From Mallotus nudiflorus (taxonomy: Eukaryota; Streptophyta; Magnoliopsida; Malpighiales; Euphorbiaceae): DNA of 64,000 nucleotides. The notes under the pieces were generated by a model. It was not told where the DNA came from. It saw only the letters and a list, made by a program, of their open reading frames with translations, and did not search any database. Made by a program: the position numbers and the translations under genes. Positions 25,922 through 37,961 of this stretch are shown here, piece by piece (positions within the stretch are counted from its first letter, which is position 1; each line of letters begins with the position of its first letter). The stretch covers positions 620,001 to 684,000 of the forward strand of contig CANTUR010000242.1 of the NCBI GenBank assembly GCA_947683625.1, in the 5' to 3' direction.

Positions 25922-28692
25922 TGTCACACCCATACTCTAACTCGAAGAATATATTGCATTCATTATGCATTGCATTTACATACTATATATTGATTTAATG
26001 TAAGTATAAGTTAGTATATATAAATATATATAGATATAGTTATAGAGTAAAGGACTCAACTGAAATAATTGAAAGCTTGAGGATTTATTGGTAACTTAAG
26101 CATCTCATTAAGGATTAAAATGAGTATGTTACATATTATTTAATTAATAGTTTTGGGTATATCATTTTTTTTCATTGGGAGCAGCCTTAGGAGGAATAAA
26201 AAAAACAAGGAAAGACAGAAAGGGGGGAAAAAGGGAGAAAAGGAAAGAGGGTTGAATTAGTTCATCCTTTAGAAGTGATTTTTCAAGCAAAATTCAAGAT
26301 CTAAAGTAAAATTAAGGCTGTAATCTTCATATTAGAAGACTTTGGTGATTGATTTAGTAAGTAATTTTAGTATTTTGGTTTATTTAATTTAGGGTTCATA
26401 AGTTATAGAATTTGAGTTCAATAATTTTGGTTTTTCAGTCTTATTGTTTTGAGTATATCTTGATTTATAGAATTCCAAATTAAGTTTGATTTGATTTTCT
26501 AGAACCTTTGAAGAATTATCTAAGATTAGTTATCTTTGAGCTCTATCTAAATCAATCCCTATGATAGTGAAATAAGAGGAAACATTTTATTGCTCAGTCT
26601 ATTATGTAAATTGACTTGGTTGTGTTCAGATGCCTATATCTCAATCCACGGTTGTCCAATTGGTGTGAAATTTTTATGACATATTCTGACATATTTATCT
26701 AATATTTATTAAAATTTTAGCTCAAAATTCCTTTTCTATAAGTCCTAGTAATTTTTCAAAGTCAGCTCTAAAAGTAGTGATTTTGATTATATGAACTAGG
26801 ATTATAGAGTTCACAAGTTTAAACTAGTCTGGATACTTTTCATATATCTTGAGCTAAGGAAACTCCAAATTTAGTTTATTTTGATTTTAAGAAAACTTGA
26901 AAGAGTTCTCTAAACTTTTTAGTTTGGATCTAGAGCTGATTATGAATGAATAGTGGTCTAATAGACTTGTAGTTTTTATCACTTTATTTGTCTGAGTAAT
27001 TGAGATGCTTGTAATATGACCCCCTTATAATTCTATTTGTGGTTATTAGATGGAAGTGAAATTTTTATTAAAGGTACTAGACACATATTCCTAAGCCTGA
27101 TTAAAATTGGAGGTTAAAATTCTTCTTTTACAGGTTATATCAATTTTTCTAATTTAGGTCTGAAAATAGCTATTTTAGAGTTAATAAGGCTGGTTTGTAA
27201 AGTTAAGTCAATTTGCATATTTTGCATATAGTTTGGGGGCTTCATGGTTAGATCAGTATATGAGATTATTATAATAATGATTTATAAATGAAATTGCTTG
27301 TGTTAGGTGTTGGAAAAGGCAAAGGAAGTGCAGGTGCGAGTTAAGAGAATTTAGTGAACTGAGTTTGTGTATATATAGATTGTTTGGTGAGTAGATGTTC
27401 AAGCCCATTAAATATTTTTATATAAGAAATAAAATGAGCTTTTTGATCTTGTTTTATGAACCACTTGATTTGGTATATTTGAATTATTTTAATTCAACTT
27501 GTTGTTACTTGAATTATTAAAGCTTTAAAACAATAAAATGATTTCAAGTTCATAAGTTGTATTATGCTATTATTTTGCAAGTTGAATGAGATTTATTTTA
27601 GTTACTTGATGATTTAAATGAGTTTGTAATCAGTTTGATTTTACTACCTTGAATTATAATGAGAAGTGGTTTGATTTTGAATATTTCATTGAACAATGAT
27701 TGTGATAAAAAATGTTTTGATTAATTTTGGATGTAATGATATTTGTTTTGTATATTACCACCCTATATGAGATGCGTAAATGTGGTGAAGTGATTTATGC
27801 ACATTTGAGATTGTGTTGGTTATTATTGTGCAATAAACAATAGGGCACTTGATTGCAGGACAGTGAAGGAAGAAGAGTCATTCCATGCTAATGTAGTTGA
27901 AGGGTTAGCATTTAAGTGTGCCTAGAAAGTGAGTTTATGATGGCCTATATGTTATGGCCAAGTTGTGATGCTTATTATAAGGATGGTTAATACAAATGAA
28001 AAGTTGTATTGATATTTGCAAAGGCATATGTTTCAATTGACTGAGTTTGAATGTGTTTGAAAGCAAGATTGAATTGGATATTTTGAGTGAATGATAATTT
28101 GATTATTAAATGCTTTATTATTTTAATTTGAGACGTTATTATATTTAATTTAGCTAAACTATTTTCTGCTTGTAACATCTATTCATTGAATATTTTTGTA
28201 CTCATTTTACTATATTTTATAAATGTTTTCAGATAGCTGGGCTTGATAATTAGTTAACCAAGTTGAGTGAGAGTCCAGCATAAGGTTGGCCAATAATCTT
28301 CATTAGGGTAGTTTTATTTTATTTTATTTTATTTTTATTATTGTATAAGTGTTATAAAACCTTGGTGGTTAAGCCATATTTAGAAATATAATATTTATAT
28401 TATCCTATTATTTTGTTCATTGTTTACTATTCATAAATAATATTTCACTATTCATAAATATGTATTTTTACTATTCATAAATAGTGTTTCTAAAAAATAC
28501 ATAATACTTTAAAAACTCTTATTCTTTAAATGTAACATATATATAATACTAAACTTTTATAAGAGATAAACTTTAATTCTTTTTTTCATTATAAGGATGT
28601 TTTAATAAAAAAATTTAATTAATTAAATTGAACAAATTGCTTGATAAATGGTTTTAAATGTCCTTCTTGGGCGTGTGAAACGAGGTGTGACA
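25922..28692 (+). mobile_element. Solo LTR F (unclassified LTR family) in element A 5' LTR
   Basis: A 2771-bp insert beginning tgtcacaccc and ending gtgtgaca, with ataat on both sides (25917-25921 and 28693-28697). The duplication lies in an AAT microsatellite and so is weak on its own, but the element ends are clear. There are no coding domains. A TATA-like stretch at 26017-26045 followed by a purine-rich leader (about 26200-26260) suggests plus orientation. A reversed, truncated relative at 61912-62636 starts at the same terminus, which confirms the right-hand boundary independently. Its sequence is unrelated to the other LTRs in the window. Confidence 0.78.
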
Positions 28693-28693
28693 A

Positions 28694-28768
<75 letters not shown>
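28693..28768. repeat. (AAT)n(ATT)n microsatellite
   Basis: AAT units switch to ATT units near 28719, giving a self-complementary tract. It is the right-hand continuation of the microsatellite that hosts solo LTR F. Confidence 0.9.
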
Positions 28769-28976
28769 CTTTAATATTTTTAAATAATAGAACCCCTAAA
28801 TAAATTATTTTTACATAAATAAAACTTTTAAAATAAAATAAATGAAGAATATTCACAGTTAATAAAATATATAAATAAAATTTAAAATTTTCTAGTTGAA
28901 TTTAATAATAATGTATTAAAAACACTGCATATCCAAAAATATATTAATATTATTTAAAAATACAAGGTCATTACAA

Positions 28977-30146
28977 TTTTCTAGTTGTATCAAGACCGAG
29001 GTCTATTGGACAAGGCTTGTTGAGTTTGTCTCGTAGAGCGTAAACCTGTGAGTTATTATTTTATATATACATTGCATGTAGATGCATAATTACGAGCATT
29101 CATGTTTTTAATATGTATTTAAACATGAATTATTTCATTAAATGAATAAGTATATTTTTGTATATTCATGATTTATTTTGGTATATATATTGCATATATA
29201 TATTTAAAATTTTTTAAGTATATGTTTGGTATATATTTGGAATATAAGTAATTTTTTTATATATGAATGCTATTATATTTAAATGATGCATTTTATGATT
29301 TTCAATAAACATACAATTTATTGAAGGATATAAATAGAACGTACTACCTAGTGGGCTTCGCTAGGACCATTGCGTAGTAGTACGGTAGAATGAGGTTGAA
29401 ATTCTAATATTCGTTTATAGAGATGTTGATTATTGGAAAGGATGATTGTGGATCCTCAGTTGACCTAGTGTACTTAGGGTCAGTATACTACCTTGAGTTG
29501 GATAAATGAATACTTGGAGTTTTGGATAAGCCAATTGGCTCTTGATTTTATGATTAAGGTTGTGGATATGTTAGGGTTTTATTTGATCCTTCACATAAAT
29601 AAATATTTTCTGAATGTATTATATATAAAAGTGGATTTTTTCATCTATGTGAGATGCATGTATATATTTATATATATACATTTATATATATACTGATGCT
29701 TGATTGCATATGACATTAGGATGTGCGTGTATATATATTGTAATAATTCACTCAATAAGGTCTGACCCCTCTCAACCATTTTTTTTAAGGAGAGTCTTTT
29801 TCTTCATACCTCAGCAGTAGTACTTTACGCTGGTCTTCTTCCACCTTCGTTATTTTATGTAAACTTATTATCTAAACTTTTATTATATTCTAGAAAACTA
29901 CAGTAGTTATATTATTGTATCAGTAATGTGTTATTTTAGTTTTGGGATCTGTACTAGAATACTGTATGAATATTTTATTTATGAAATGACATTTGAATAT
30001 TTATTTTTATATCAATTTAGATTTTAATTCTGTCATATTTTTATTTATTTATTGGATGTATTTTTTAAGGCTTGCTATGGGTTCCAGATACGAAAGAATT
30101 CTTATTCCCTAGTAGCGATCATGACTCCTCAGTTTGGGTTATGACA
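28977..30146 (+). mobile_element. LTR H: 3' part of a plus-strand LTR, host of element A
   Basis: Directly after the terminus of element A, the sequence becomes the downstream part of a plus-strand LTR, starting in the 'ttctagttgtatcaagaccg' block that corresponds to about 55122 in element E. It continues through the hairpin block (about 29346-29364), the '(t)gaggtctgacc' block and the terminal 'gggttatgaca' at 30146. No primer site follows, so this is a 3' LTR or solo LTR end. The simplest reading is that element A inserted into this LTR, whose upstream half lies left of the window. Confidence 0.72.
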
Positions 30147-30449
30147 TCATCTCATTGTTCTTAGTAAAAGCAATGTCTACAAATTATTTAGGTAATCAGT
30201 TAGTTTTGAAACATCAAAGATAAAGATTCAAAATTGTGGATATTAATGCAACCATGAAAAGGTATGTAATGAAGTTAATATTCCTATAATAATGTTTTTC
30301 TTTTTTAAGTAGTTTTTTATTAATATACTTGTAATACTTGATATTCCTTTCTGTTTGTCATTAAATTAGGGGTTTTTTCTAGGTTTATGAATTAAATTTT
30401 TGTGCCTTTTATTGTTTATTTTCTTTCTCTTTGGGGAAATACAACCAAC

Positions 30450-31640
30450 ACTTAGATTTATTTTATGGTGGCATTTTCATTAATGATTTAGGAGGCAGTC
30501 AAAGATATATATGGAAGGGAATAAGTTCACAATTGATGTAGATGTTGACCATTTTAATTTGGATGGGTTTGAAAAAGCTATAAGAGACATTACAGGGTAA
30601 AGAAATATTGAAAAGATGCATTTTAGAATGCTAGGTAGACCTTTAGGAAGTAGGCTGAGACTTTTGTATGAAATGTTAGTTGAAGACATGATTAAAGTAG
30701 TGAAAGAGCATAACTCAGTGGAGATATATACTGAACATAAAATAATAAAGAACTGTGTTGGGATTTCCAGTGATAAATGGGGTATTTATGACCTTACATA
30801 TGAAGTAAATATAGTCAAATAGTAAAAAATACCTTTATTGGGTATTGCAGCTACTGTTAATGCTGCCTTTTTTGAATCCAACAAAAATGTAGTAGCATTA
30901 ATAGGTTCCCCATTAAAGGCAACATGCACAACTCTTTTGGACTATGATATATAAGAGATTTTTATTAATGTGTTTGATCAACTAGACACAGGGAGGATAA
31001 ATAATGAGGAAGGGAATAATGGGGTGAAAGAGGGAAACTTAGAAAATGCTGGTCGGAGTAGTGTAGATAGAATTAAAATAGATGGAAGTAACAATTTTGT
31101 TGAAGTAAAAGTTGAAGGGGCAAACAGATATAGGAAGGTAGACAAGGATTTTGACATTGAAAAAAGTGGAGATGAAGATGAAGAAATTATTGGGTGTAAG
31201 GGCGTGTCCATTGATGATAAGAGCTTCAAGAGTCAAGGAATGAAATGAAGACATTTATAGCAAGAAAGAAAGAAAAAGTGATAGAAGTAAATTAAAGAAT
31301 TAGGGACAATGCTACGAGAAATGATTCCAATTTTACCACAGATGAAGGACTGCACACTGGTGATATTAAGGGTGATATTGGGATTCAAGTGATGATTATA
31401 GTGCTATTAGCATTAATGAAGAAGATGATGAACATGACAGTAGAAGGAAGAAAAAAATATGTTAATTTTGACCCAAATCTTGAAAAGAATCAACTTCAAG
31501 TTGGGTATGCATTTGAAGAGTGCCATACAATTCAGAGTTGCTCTTGTAAAGTATGCAATTAAAGAAAGAAGGGAGATTAAACTTGTTAAGAACACTATGG
31601 AAGAAGTGAGGGTGGAAGAAGTAAGGGCCAAGTGTATAAA
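30450..31640 (+). pseudogene. MuDR-type (MULE) transposase, N-terminal part, decayed
   Basis: Several plus-strand stretches fit the N-terminal half of plant Mutator-like transposases. First comes a 'YGGIFIND...RY' segment near 30465-30510. Next is an 'EGNKFTIDVDVDHFNLDGFE' stretch at 30511-30570, then 'LGRPLGSRLRLLYEMLVED' and 'VEIYTEH' up to about 30740. An acidic, low-complexity linker follows (30970-31248). Last is the 'FKLGMHLKSAIQFRVALVKY' and 'KNTMEEVRVEEVRAKC' block at 31490-31640, which matches the region just before the DDE catalytic domain. One TAA stop and at least two frameshifts break it. The DDE and SWIM domains are absent because a truncated LTR begins at 31641. The family would encode a cut-and-paste transposase acting on terminal inverted repeats. 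The assignment rests on motif recall, not a search. Confidence 0.75.
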
Positions 31641-32773
31641 TGTCATGACCCAAACTGAGGACACATGACCGGGGTTAGGGAATGAGAATTCTTTCAAATC
31701 CAAAACATGTAGCAAGCCTTAAAATAAAAACACATGCAAACATAACATAAAAATACACTAGAATTAAAAACTTTAATTAATATAAAATAAATCTTTATAT
31801 CATAATAATAAAAATATCTTCATAAAAATCAAAACTAAATTACTTTCTAATACAATAACAGGTGCTAAAATAAGAGCACTACTACTGTAACGTTTACTAA
31901 AAATACAAGAAAATTAATTGTTCAATATTTATATAGATTGGCCAAGGAAGAAAGAGTCCTGCGAATAAGTCTAATAGGGAGATCTAGAATAGAAGGTCAT
32001 GAAAAAAATATTGAGGAGGGTCAAACCTCATTGAATGAATTATTATTATATATATACATGCAACTTAAAGCCATATACGCTTAAGCATTGGTATAATATA
32101 CATATATATGCATGCAACTTAAAGCAATATATATATATACACACACACACATACATACATACATTGCATACATATGCTAAAAGTCCACTTTTATAATAAT
32201 AATAAATGCAGAAAAAATTATGGGTGAAGGATTAGAGCAGAACCCTAAATAGTCTACAACCTCGATTATATAACCAATAGCTAACCAGCTTATTCATAAT
32301 TCCAAATATTTATCTATCCAACTCAAAGTAGTAGATTGGCCTTGGATATACTAGGTCAACCGAGGATCCGCAATCTCACTACTGGCATAATTGGTCTTGA
32401 GTATACTAGGTCAACCGAGAATCCACAGTCACCCTTTTCAATAACCATTAATCTCAATACCAATAATTCAGATCTCACATCAATAATTTCATAGGATTAA
32501 CCCTAGTATTCTAATGTACTGGTCCGTATACAGTTCTAGTGTAGCCCATTAGATAGCACGTTTTACTGCTATCCTTCAAAATATTACTTTTGCAATCAAA
32601 TAATAAAAATTCAATATAAAAAATATGACAACATATATTATCAAAAATAAATATTCTCAATAATAAATATGATTTAATGAAATTAGCATAATGAAATTCA
32701 TATTTATTAACATATATGAATGCTCATAATACTAATTTACATGCAATGTATATATATATATATAATAATAACT
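31641..32773 (-). mobile_element. Truncated minus-strand LTR (J)
   Basis: Begins tgtcatgaccc at 31641 inside the MULE transposase relic and is collinear with the first 1.1-1.3 kb of the other minus-strand LTRs (blocks near 31990, 32335-32430 and 32541-32560). It stops abruptly at about 32773 in the 'aataataact' block, where the foldback element begins. The remaining two thirds of the LTR, including promoter and leader, are not found on the far side of that element. Confidence 0.8.
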
Positions 32774-34750
32774 GCAACTTAAAGCTAAACATTTTCTTTG
32801 GAGCTAAGCAAGCTGTAATTATGGTAATAAAAAATTTTAAAGAAATAAATACGTTTTTAAATTTTTTTGTGTTGTTGAGTAATAAGAGGATGCTACTGTT
32901 TAATGTTGCATTTATAATTTAGTATTATTTTCGGTTTTTTTTTATACTTTTTTGTTTAAATTGGTATTGTTTTGATATTTTTTTTTTTTTTGCTTTATGA
33001 TACTTTTTTGTATTATAATGGCAATGTAGTTGTATCAAAGAGTTTTTTTTTTTTTTTTTTTGTAAGCTTGTTGTATTTATATAATCTTTATTTTATGTCC
33101 AAATATTCCATAGTTGAAGGAGAGTTATTATTTTGATATTTTTGAATATGTTTTTGGTTTAGTTTTGGTTTTTGATTCATTTTTTTTTTGTATCCTTTTG
33201 ATTTATGTTTCTTTTTTTATTCAATATTTTGCATTCTTTTGGTTTTTTTTTGATTTCCGATTTCAATTATTTGTATTCTTTTGGTTTCTTTTTAATTTTC
33301 AATTTATTTATTTATTTATTATTTTTTTAATAATGTATATGAGATTTTTGGTTCTGTCCTATAATATTATGTATTTATTACATAATATATAAGAGGCTAT
33401 TGGTTAAATTTACACATGAATTGATCAAGTTCAATTAAATAGACAACAATTATAAGTTAGTTATGAGAGAAATTTTAATATATATATATACATCAAATAA
33501 TAAGAATAAATGACTAAGAAAAAAATAAATACAAAATAACCAAATAATGTCAGCTAACATACACTGCAATCCATTAAATGGACTACACTAACTCAACTTA
33601 ATTAATGATATCCAGCCCAGTTGATGTTCCCCATTTCTGTCCATTAGCACCAAATTCATGTAATCCATTTTAATTTCATCATCAAGTAAAATAACATTTG
33701 GCATTTAAAACGCATTTGAAATTTATTATGTCAAATGATTTAAAATAGGTGCAAGAATATGCTAAAAAAAATGAAGCGCACAATTTTTTTTAAAGCAAAC
33801 AAATTAATGTTAAAAATCCAAAGAGAGGACAAAGATGCACTACCATCACTGTATCGTCATCATCACTAAAAAACAGGATAAGACCCATGAATAAGAAGCA
33901 AAAAAATAATAATAATAATAAATAAATAAACAAACAAAAAGTGGAAAGAAATCATGTTTGCAAGAACAAAGAACCTGCAATTTTATTTTACATATATAGA
34001 TTTTGAGTAGAAAACAAAAAGGGGCTCCATTCTTCTTGAAAACTTTTCAAAGATAGTTAACTAAAAAATAAGAGAAAAAATAAAAAAGAAAAAAAAAAGG
34101 AAAAGAAGAAGGAGATGAAGAAAAAATGAGAAACAGAGAGAGTAGCCCGTGAAACGGAATTTTTTTTTTTCGTCAATTAATGAAGGTGCATGATAGTAAA
34201 TATTTTACCATCAATGAGACATGCTAGTAATAAAAAAAAGTTCGGATATTTTAGTTTAAAGGGTAAATTTTTAGGACATTTATTTATTACTCGCGTGCCT
34301 ATGATGCTAAAATAATTACTCTCGTGCTCTTTGGCATCTTCTTCTCGTTTCTTCTTGGTTTTTCTTTTTCTTTATTGTTTACTCAATCCTTTCTTGTTTA
34401 CCCGTCCAAATAACCAACTACCAAACAACTCTTACACTACTGCAATTTGGTCTTTTTTTCCCCCTCATCCAAAAAGATGGACAATTTATTCACATAAAAC
34501 CCACACCACAATTGTCTCAGTTCTTCCCTTAGTTTCAAATGATCATCACTTCTTCAGTCTTCAGAAAAATGAGAGGAGGAAAAACAGAACCTGTCAACAG
34601 AACTGTACAAAAATCATCCGGATCGGCTCAAACTGCAAATTTGAGTAGTGCAAAATCAGATATCTCCCAACTATTTTTTTAATTACGAAACAAAATAAAT
34701 AAAACCATACTACGCTGTTATCAGTAAGAAGAATAACAATAACAATAAAA

Positions 34751-35163
34751 ATGGCCCATTTGATGTCTCCTATTTGCACTGACAGTCTTAAGATTCATAG
34801 CAAATGTTAAATTTAGGTTCAAATTCAACATTGTTTCATCAAAGACCAATATTCATTGGATTTGGAAAAGAAGATCATCAGTATTTGGTAGACTCAAAGT
34901 TGCAGCTAATAATAATTCATCTGTCATCGATGACTACTATACTATTATCAGTCTGGTAATTTTTCATTTGTTGTAGTATGGTGTCAGACCCTTGTAGTTT
35001 GTCTTCTTATTTCTGACTCTTGATATAATGGTTTTAACAACATCTAGATGCTGTCCAAAATCATATTAAGAAAAGCTTATTATAATTGCATGAAAGAATG
35101 TCATTCAGATTTGAGTGGCAATGACCAAGAGACTACAAATTTTTTTATGTTCATTAATGAAGT
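34751..35163 (+). pseudogene. Captured fragment of a chloroplast DnaJ-like (J-domain/ferredoxin) protein gene
   Basis: The putative start codon at 34751 opens 'MAHLMSPICTDSLK', which looks like a transit peptide. After a frameshift and stop near 34808, the reading continues as 'SSVFGRLKVAANNNSSVIDD' and 'DYYTIISL' up to 34955. An intron-like stretch with GT at 34956 and AG at 35047 follows, then an exon giving 'DAVQNHIKK', a one-base frameshift, and 'AYYNCMKECHSDLSGNDQET' followed by 'TNFFMFINEVYT' to 35163. This strongly resembles the start of plant plastid proteins that combine a J domain with a ferredoxin-like domain (the DJC76/77 group, by recollection). The HPD motif that stimulates Hsp70 is changed to HSD. 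The rest of the J domain and the iron-sulphur domain are missing, so this is a non-functional genomic capture, intron included. The sequence upstream (about 34300-34750) may be the captured 5' region. Confidence 0.65.
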
Positions 35164-35230
35164 CTACACGGCGGGTTTCATGGTTCCTTCTAATTTCTTT
35201 TCTTTTTTTAGCTTTCATTACTCATTTATT

Positions 35231-35372
35231 TAGAGTCCTTCGTTATGAGTCAATGATTCATGAATTAACATCCTCTTCAAATTCTTATTCTTGTTCTTAT
35301 TTAGAGCCCTTCGTTATGAGTCAATGATTCATGAATTAACATCCTGTTCAAATTATTGTTCTTGTTCTTGCT
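35231..35372. repeat. Two tandem copies of a 71-bp unit
   Basis: Copies at 35231-35301 and 35302-35372 differ at only a few bases. Each contains 'cttcgttatgagtcaatgat' followed by a TTC-rich tail. They lie just after the captured gene fragment and have no visible coding role. Confidence 0.85.
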
Positions 35373-36027
35373 CTTCTTGGTGCCTGATGTTCAGATTTGT
35401 TAAGCTAGCCACATGATCAGACTGTTAAAAAAAGGTCCAACCTGCGGGAGAATTCTCGATGCAGCATGATGTTTGAGTGGGTTGAGATTCAATCGTGTGA
35501 TAAATCAAGAACAATTAATGATGTTTGAGTCAGTTGAAACTACATGTAGCATTGGATTTAAACAAGATAGATAGGCTTGTCTTATGGGTGGTGGTGGTTA
35601 TTTTGTTGGTTATTGTTATAGCATTCCTTAAATAACATAAACCAGAAGCAAAAGTTTGGTGACTTGTAATTCGGTTGTGTAGTAGCTGAATTATTATCTA
35701 TTGCCACTTTAAATTTTATCTCTCTAATTAATAATGATATTTAAGTGTTTATTTTTATTTTATGGTAAAAAAATATTTTATTTTATTGAAAAAGGATTAT
35801 TTGATAATAGGTAATATTTATAGATATAATAAGTCATTTATCTACAATATTATTATTTTTTAAAAACTAGTCTAAATGACTAAGCTCATAGCTATGAATG
35901 GAAGAGTAAGTGAGTTGGATCAAACCATAATTTCAACCTTAATTTACTGTTTCAAATCTGCTAGACATTTACGGACATTACTTGTATAAATACCTTAGTA
36001 TATTATGATACACCTATGTAAAATTAA

Positions 36028-36062
<35 letters not shown>

Positions 36063-36692
36063 GATAATACAAAATAATTTAAGTTTTTAGCGATGTATGC
36101 TAGACTATTTTTTTTTGTTTATTTTTTCTTGGAAATGTATCAAAAATATAAAATAAATGTAAATTATTCTAAATTATTGTATCATAAATGTATAATAAAC
36201 ACAAAATATTCTAAATTAAAAAAAAAACATATATATTAAAAACCAAAAGGATACAAAAAATAAAAATAAATAAACCAAAAATAAACCTAAAGGATAAAAA
36301 AATGAATTGGAAAAAAAAAACCAAAAACATATTGAAAGAAAATCAAAATAGTAACTCTACTTCAACTACGGAATATTTGGACATAAAATAAAGATTAAAT
36401 AAATACAAAAAACACTATATGATACAACTACCTTGCCATTAATAAAATAAAAAAGTATCATAAATTAAAAAAAAAAAAAAAACTAAAACGAGACAAAATT
36501 AAAACAAAGAAAGTATCAGAAGACAAAACAAAACCAACACGATACCAAATTTTAAACACAACATAAAATAGCAACATCCTCTTATGAATCAACAACACCA
36601 AAAAACTTAAAAACATATTCATTTCTTTAAAATTTTTCTATTACAATAATTAAAACTTGCTTAAATCCAAAGAAAATGTTCAGCTTTAAGTT

Positions 36693-37589
36693 ATAGTATA
36701 TTTTTTGTATAGTTTGGGTTTATTTCATTTTCCTATATAATAAAGAAAATGAGATTTTAAGATATAGGCAAGTCTGTACTCCCTCTTCTGTAGAGGAGGA
36801 CTAACAAAATCATCTTCAATATCATGTGAATACAAAATTAAATTAGAAATTAAAAGAAAAAAGAAATTACAAAAAACAGAAAAAATGAGAAAATAAAATT
36901 TATGAAAAAAGATGAAAAAGAAAAAAATAAATAAAAATAAAAAAAGAAAGCAGAGAGGAAAGAATAAAAATAACAAAATAAGAAAATAATAAGAAAAAAG
37001 AAATAAAAAATAAAGAGAAAAATAAAAATAAAAAAAGGAAAGGAGGTAAGAATAAATATGAAAAAAGGAAAAAGGAAAAAATAAAATTGAAAAAAGTGAA
37101 AAATGAATAAAGAAGGAAAAAAATGAAGAGAATAAAAATAAAAAAGAAAGAAAGCAAAAAAATAAAAATAAAAGGAAAAATAAAAATAAAGTAAAAGCAA
37201 AAAGGGACATGCTTATAAATAAAATGAGTATTCATGTAAATAAAAGAGACAAAATTAGTAAAAAATGAAAATTTAGAATATTTTGATTAATAAAGTAAAA
37301 AAGTCCCCTTTTTTCTTTGGAGTCATTTTTCACTACAAACATGTATTTGTATATAAATGAAATTATAACTATTAGATTAACGATTATCTAATAATAGTCA
37401 TTGATACATATTATAGATATTAATACATAGGAATAATTAATTGTTATAATTAAATAAAAAGTAATATAATAGTACTAATTTTATTTGTATAGATATAAAT
37501 ATTTATACCGTAGTAAGAATTTTTTTTTTATTTGTAAAAATCTCAAGAAAAATTAGGAGAGATCTAACAGTATTTTCTCTTCTAAAAAA
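36693..37589. other. Intergenic AT-rich stretch with an A/purine-rich tract
   Basis: I see no gene. About 36835-37200 is a nearly pure A, AG and AT low-complexity tract. It produces phenylalanine-rich open frames on the opposite strand in all three frames, which is typical of composition and not of coding. The remainder has no recognised motif. Confidence 0.7.
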
Positions 37590-37918
37590 AGATAAAATGC
37601 ATGGTGACCCTTGTACTATCAAGTTTTTCATATTTCAGAGTTCTACTAAATTTTTAACATATTACACCAATGCACTCTCAATTTCTGGCACATTACGTTC
37701 CTTCACTCTTAATTTGTGACTTATTGAGCCCTTATTGAAAATTCACAGTTAAAAAAATCCAATTAGTCTCTATAATTTTAAAAAATTTCTATTTAATTCT
37801 TATAATTTTTACTATTAACAATTAAGTCCATACAGTTACTAAAAAAATTCAATTAAACTTATTAAAAAATTTATAAATTATATACTTTTTATATTCTTAA
37901 GATGTCACTAATCTATTT

Positions 37919-37961
<43 letters not shown>

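Larger units (their letters stand above)
32774..36692. mobile_element. Foldback / Pack-MULE-like element with ~0.5-kb inverted arms
   Basis: The left arm (32774 to about 33330) and the right arm (about 36225-36692) are imperfect inverted copies. Matching landmarks include 'cttaaagctaaacattttc' against 'gaaaatgttcagctttaag', the 'gtccaaatattccatagttg' block (33098-33117) against its complement near 36363-36382, and the block around 'ataagaggatg' near 32881 against 36570. The interior holds non-repetitive sequence, including a recognisable fragment of a cellular gene (34751-35163). Long inverted arms with a captured gene piece fit a Pack-MULE, but I cannot find a 9-bp duplication at the ends, and the flanks do not rejoin into one LTR. 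The class is therefore provisional. Confidence 0.6.

Noticed and set aside
33114..33392. 92-codon phenylalanine-rich frame
   Set aside because: T-rich low-complexity sequence inside the left foldback arm; the right arm does not keep the frame.
34331..34648. 105-codon frame with a signal-like start
   Set aside because: Lies upstream of the captured DnaJ-like exon, probably its former 5' region. There is no family resemblance.
34537..34648. Frame reading MIITSSVFRKMRGGKTEP as a first exon
   Set aside because: Does not connect in frame with the recognisable exon at 34810-34955, and an alternative start at 34751 fits better.
32774..36692. Firm Pack-MULE call
   Set aside because: No 9-bp target duplication found and flanks do not rejoin, so only a foldback/Pack-MULE-like label is given.
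36725..37235. Three overlapping phenylalanine-rich frames of 111-161 codons resembling membrane proteins
   Set aside because: All three minus-strand frames are open because the plus strand is an A-rich purine tract. There is no conserved motif or start context.
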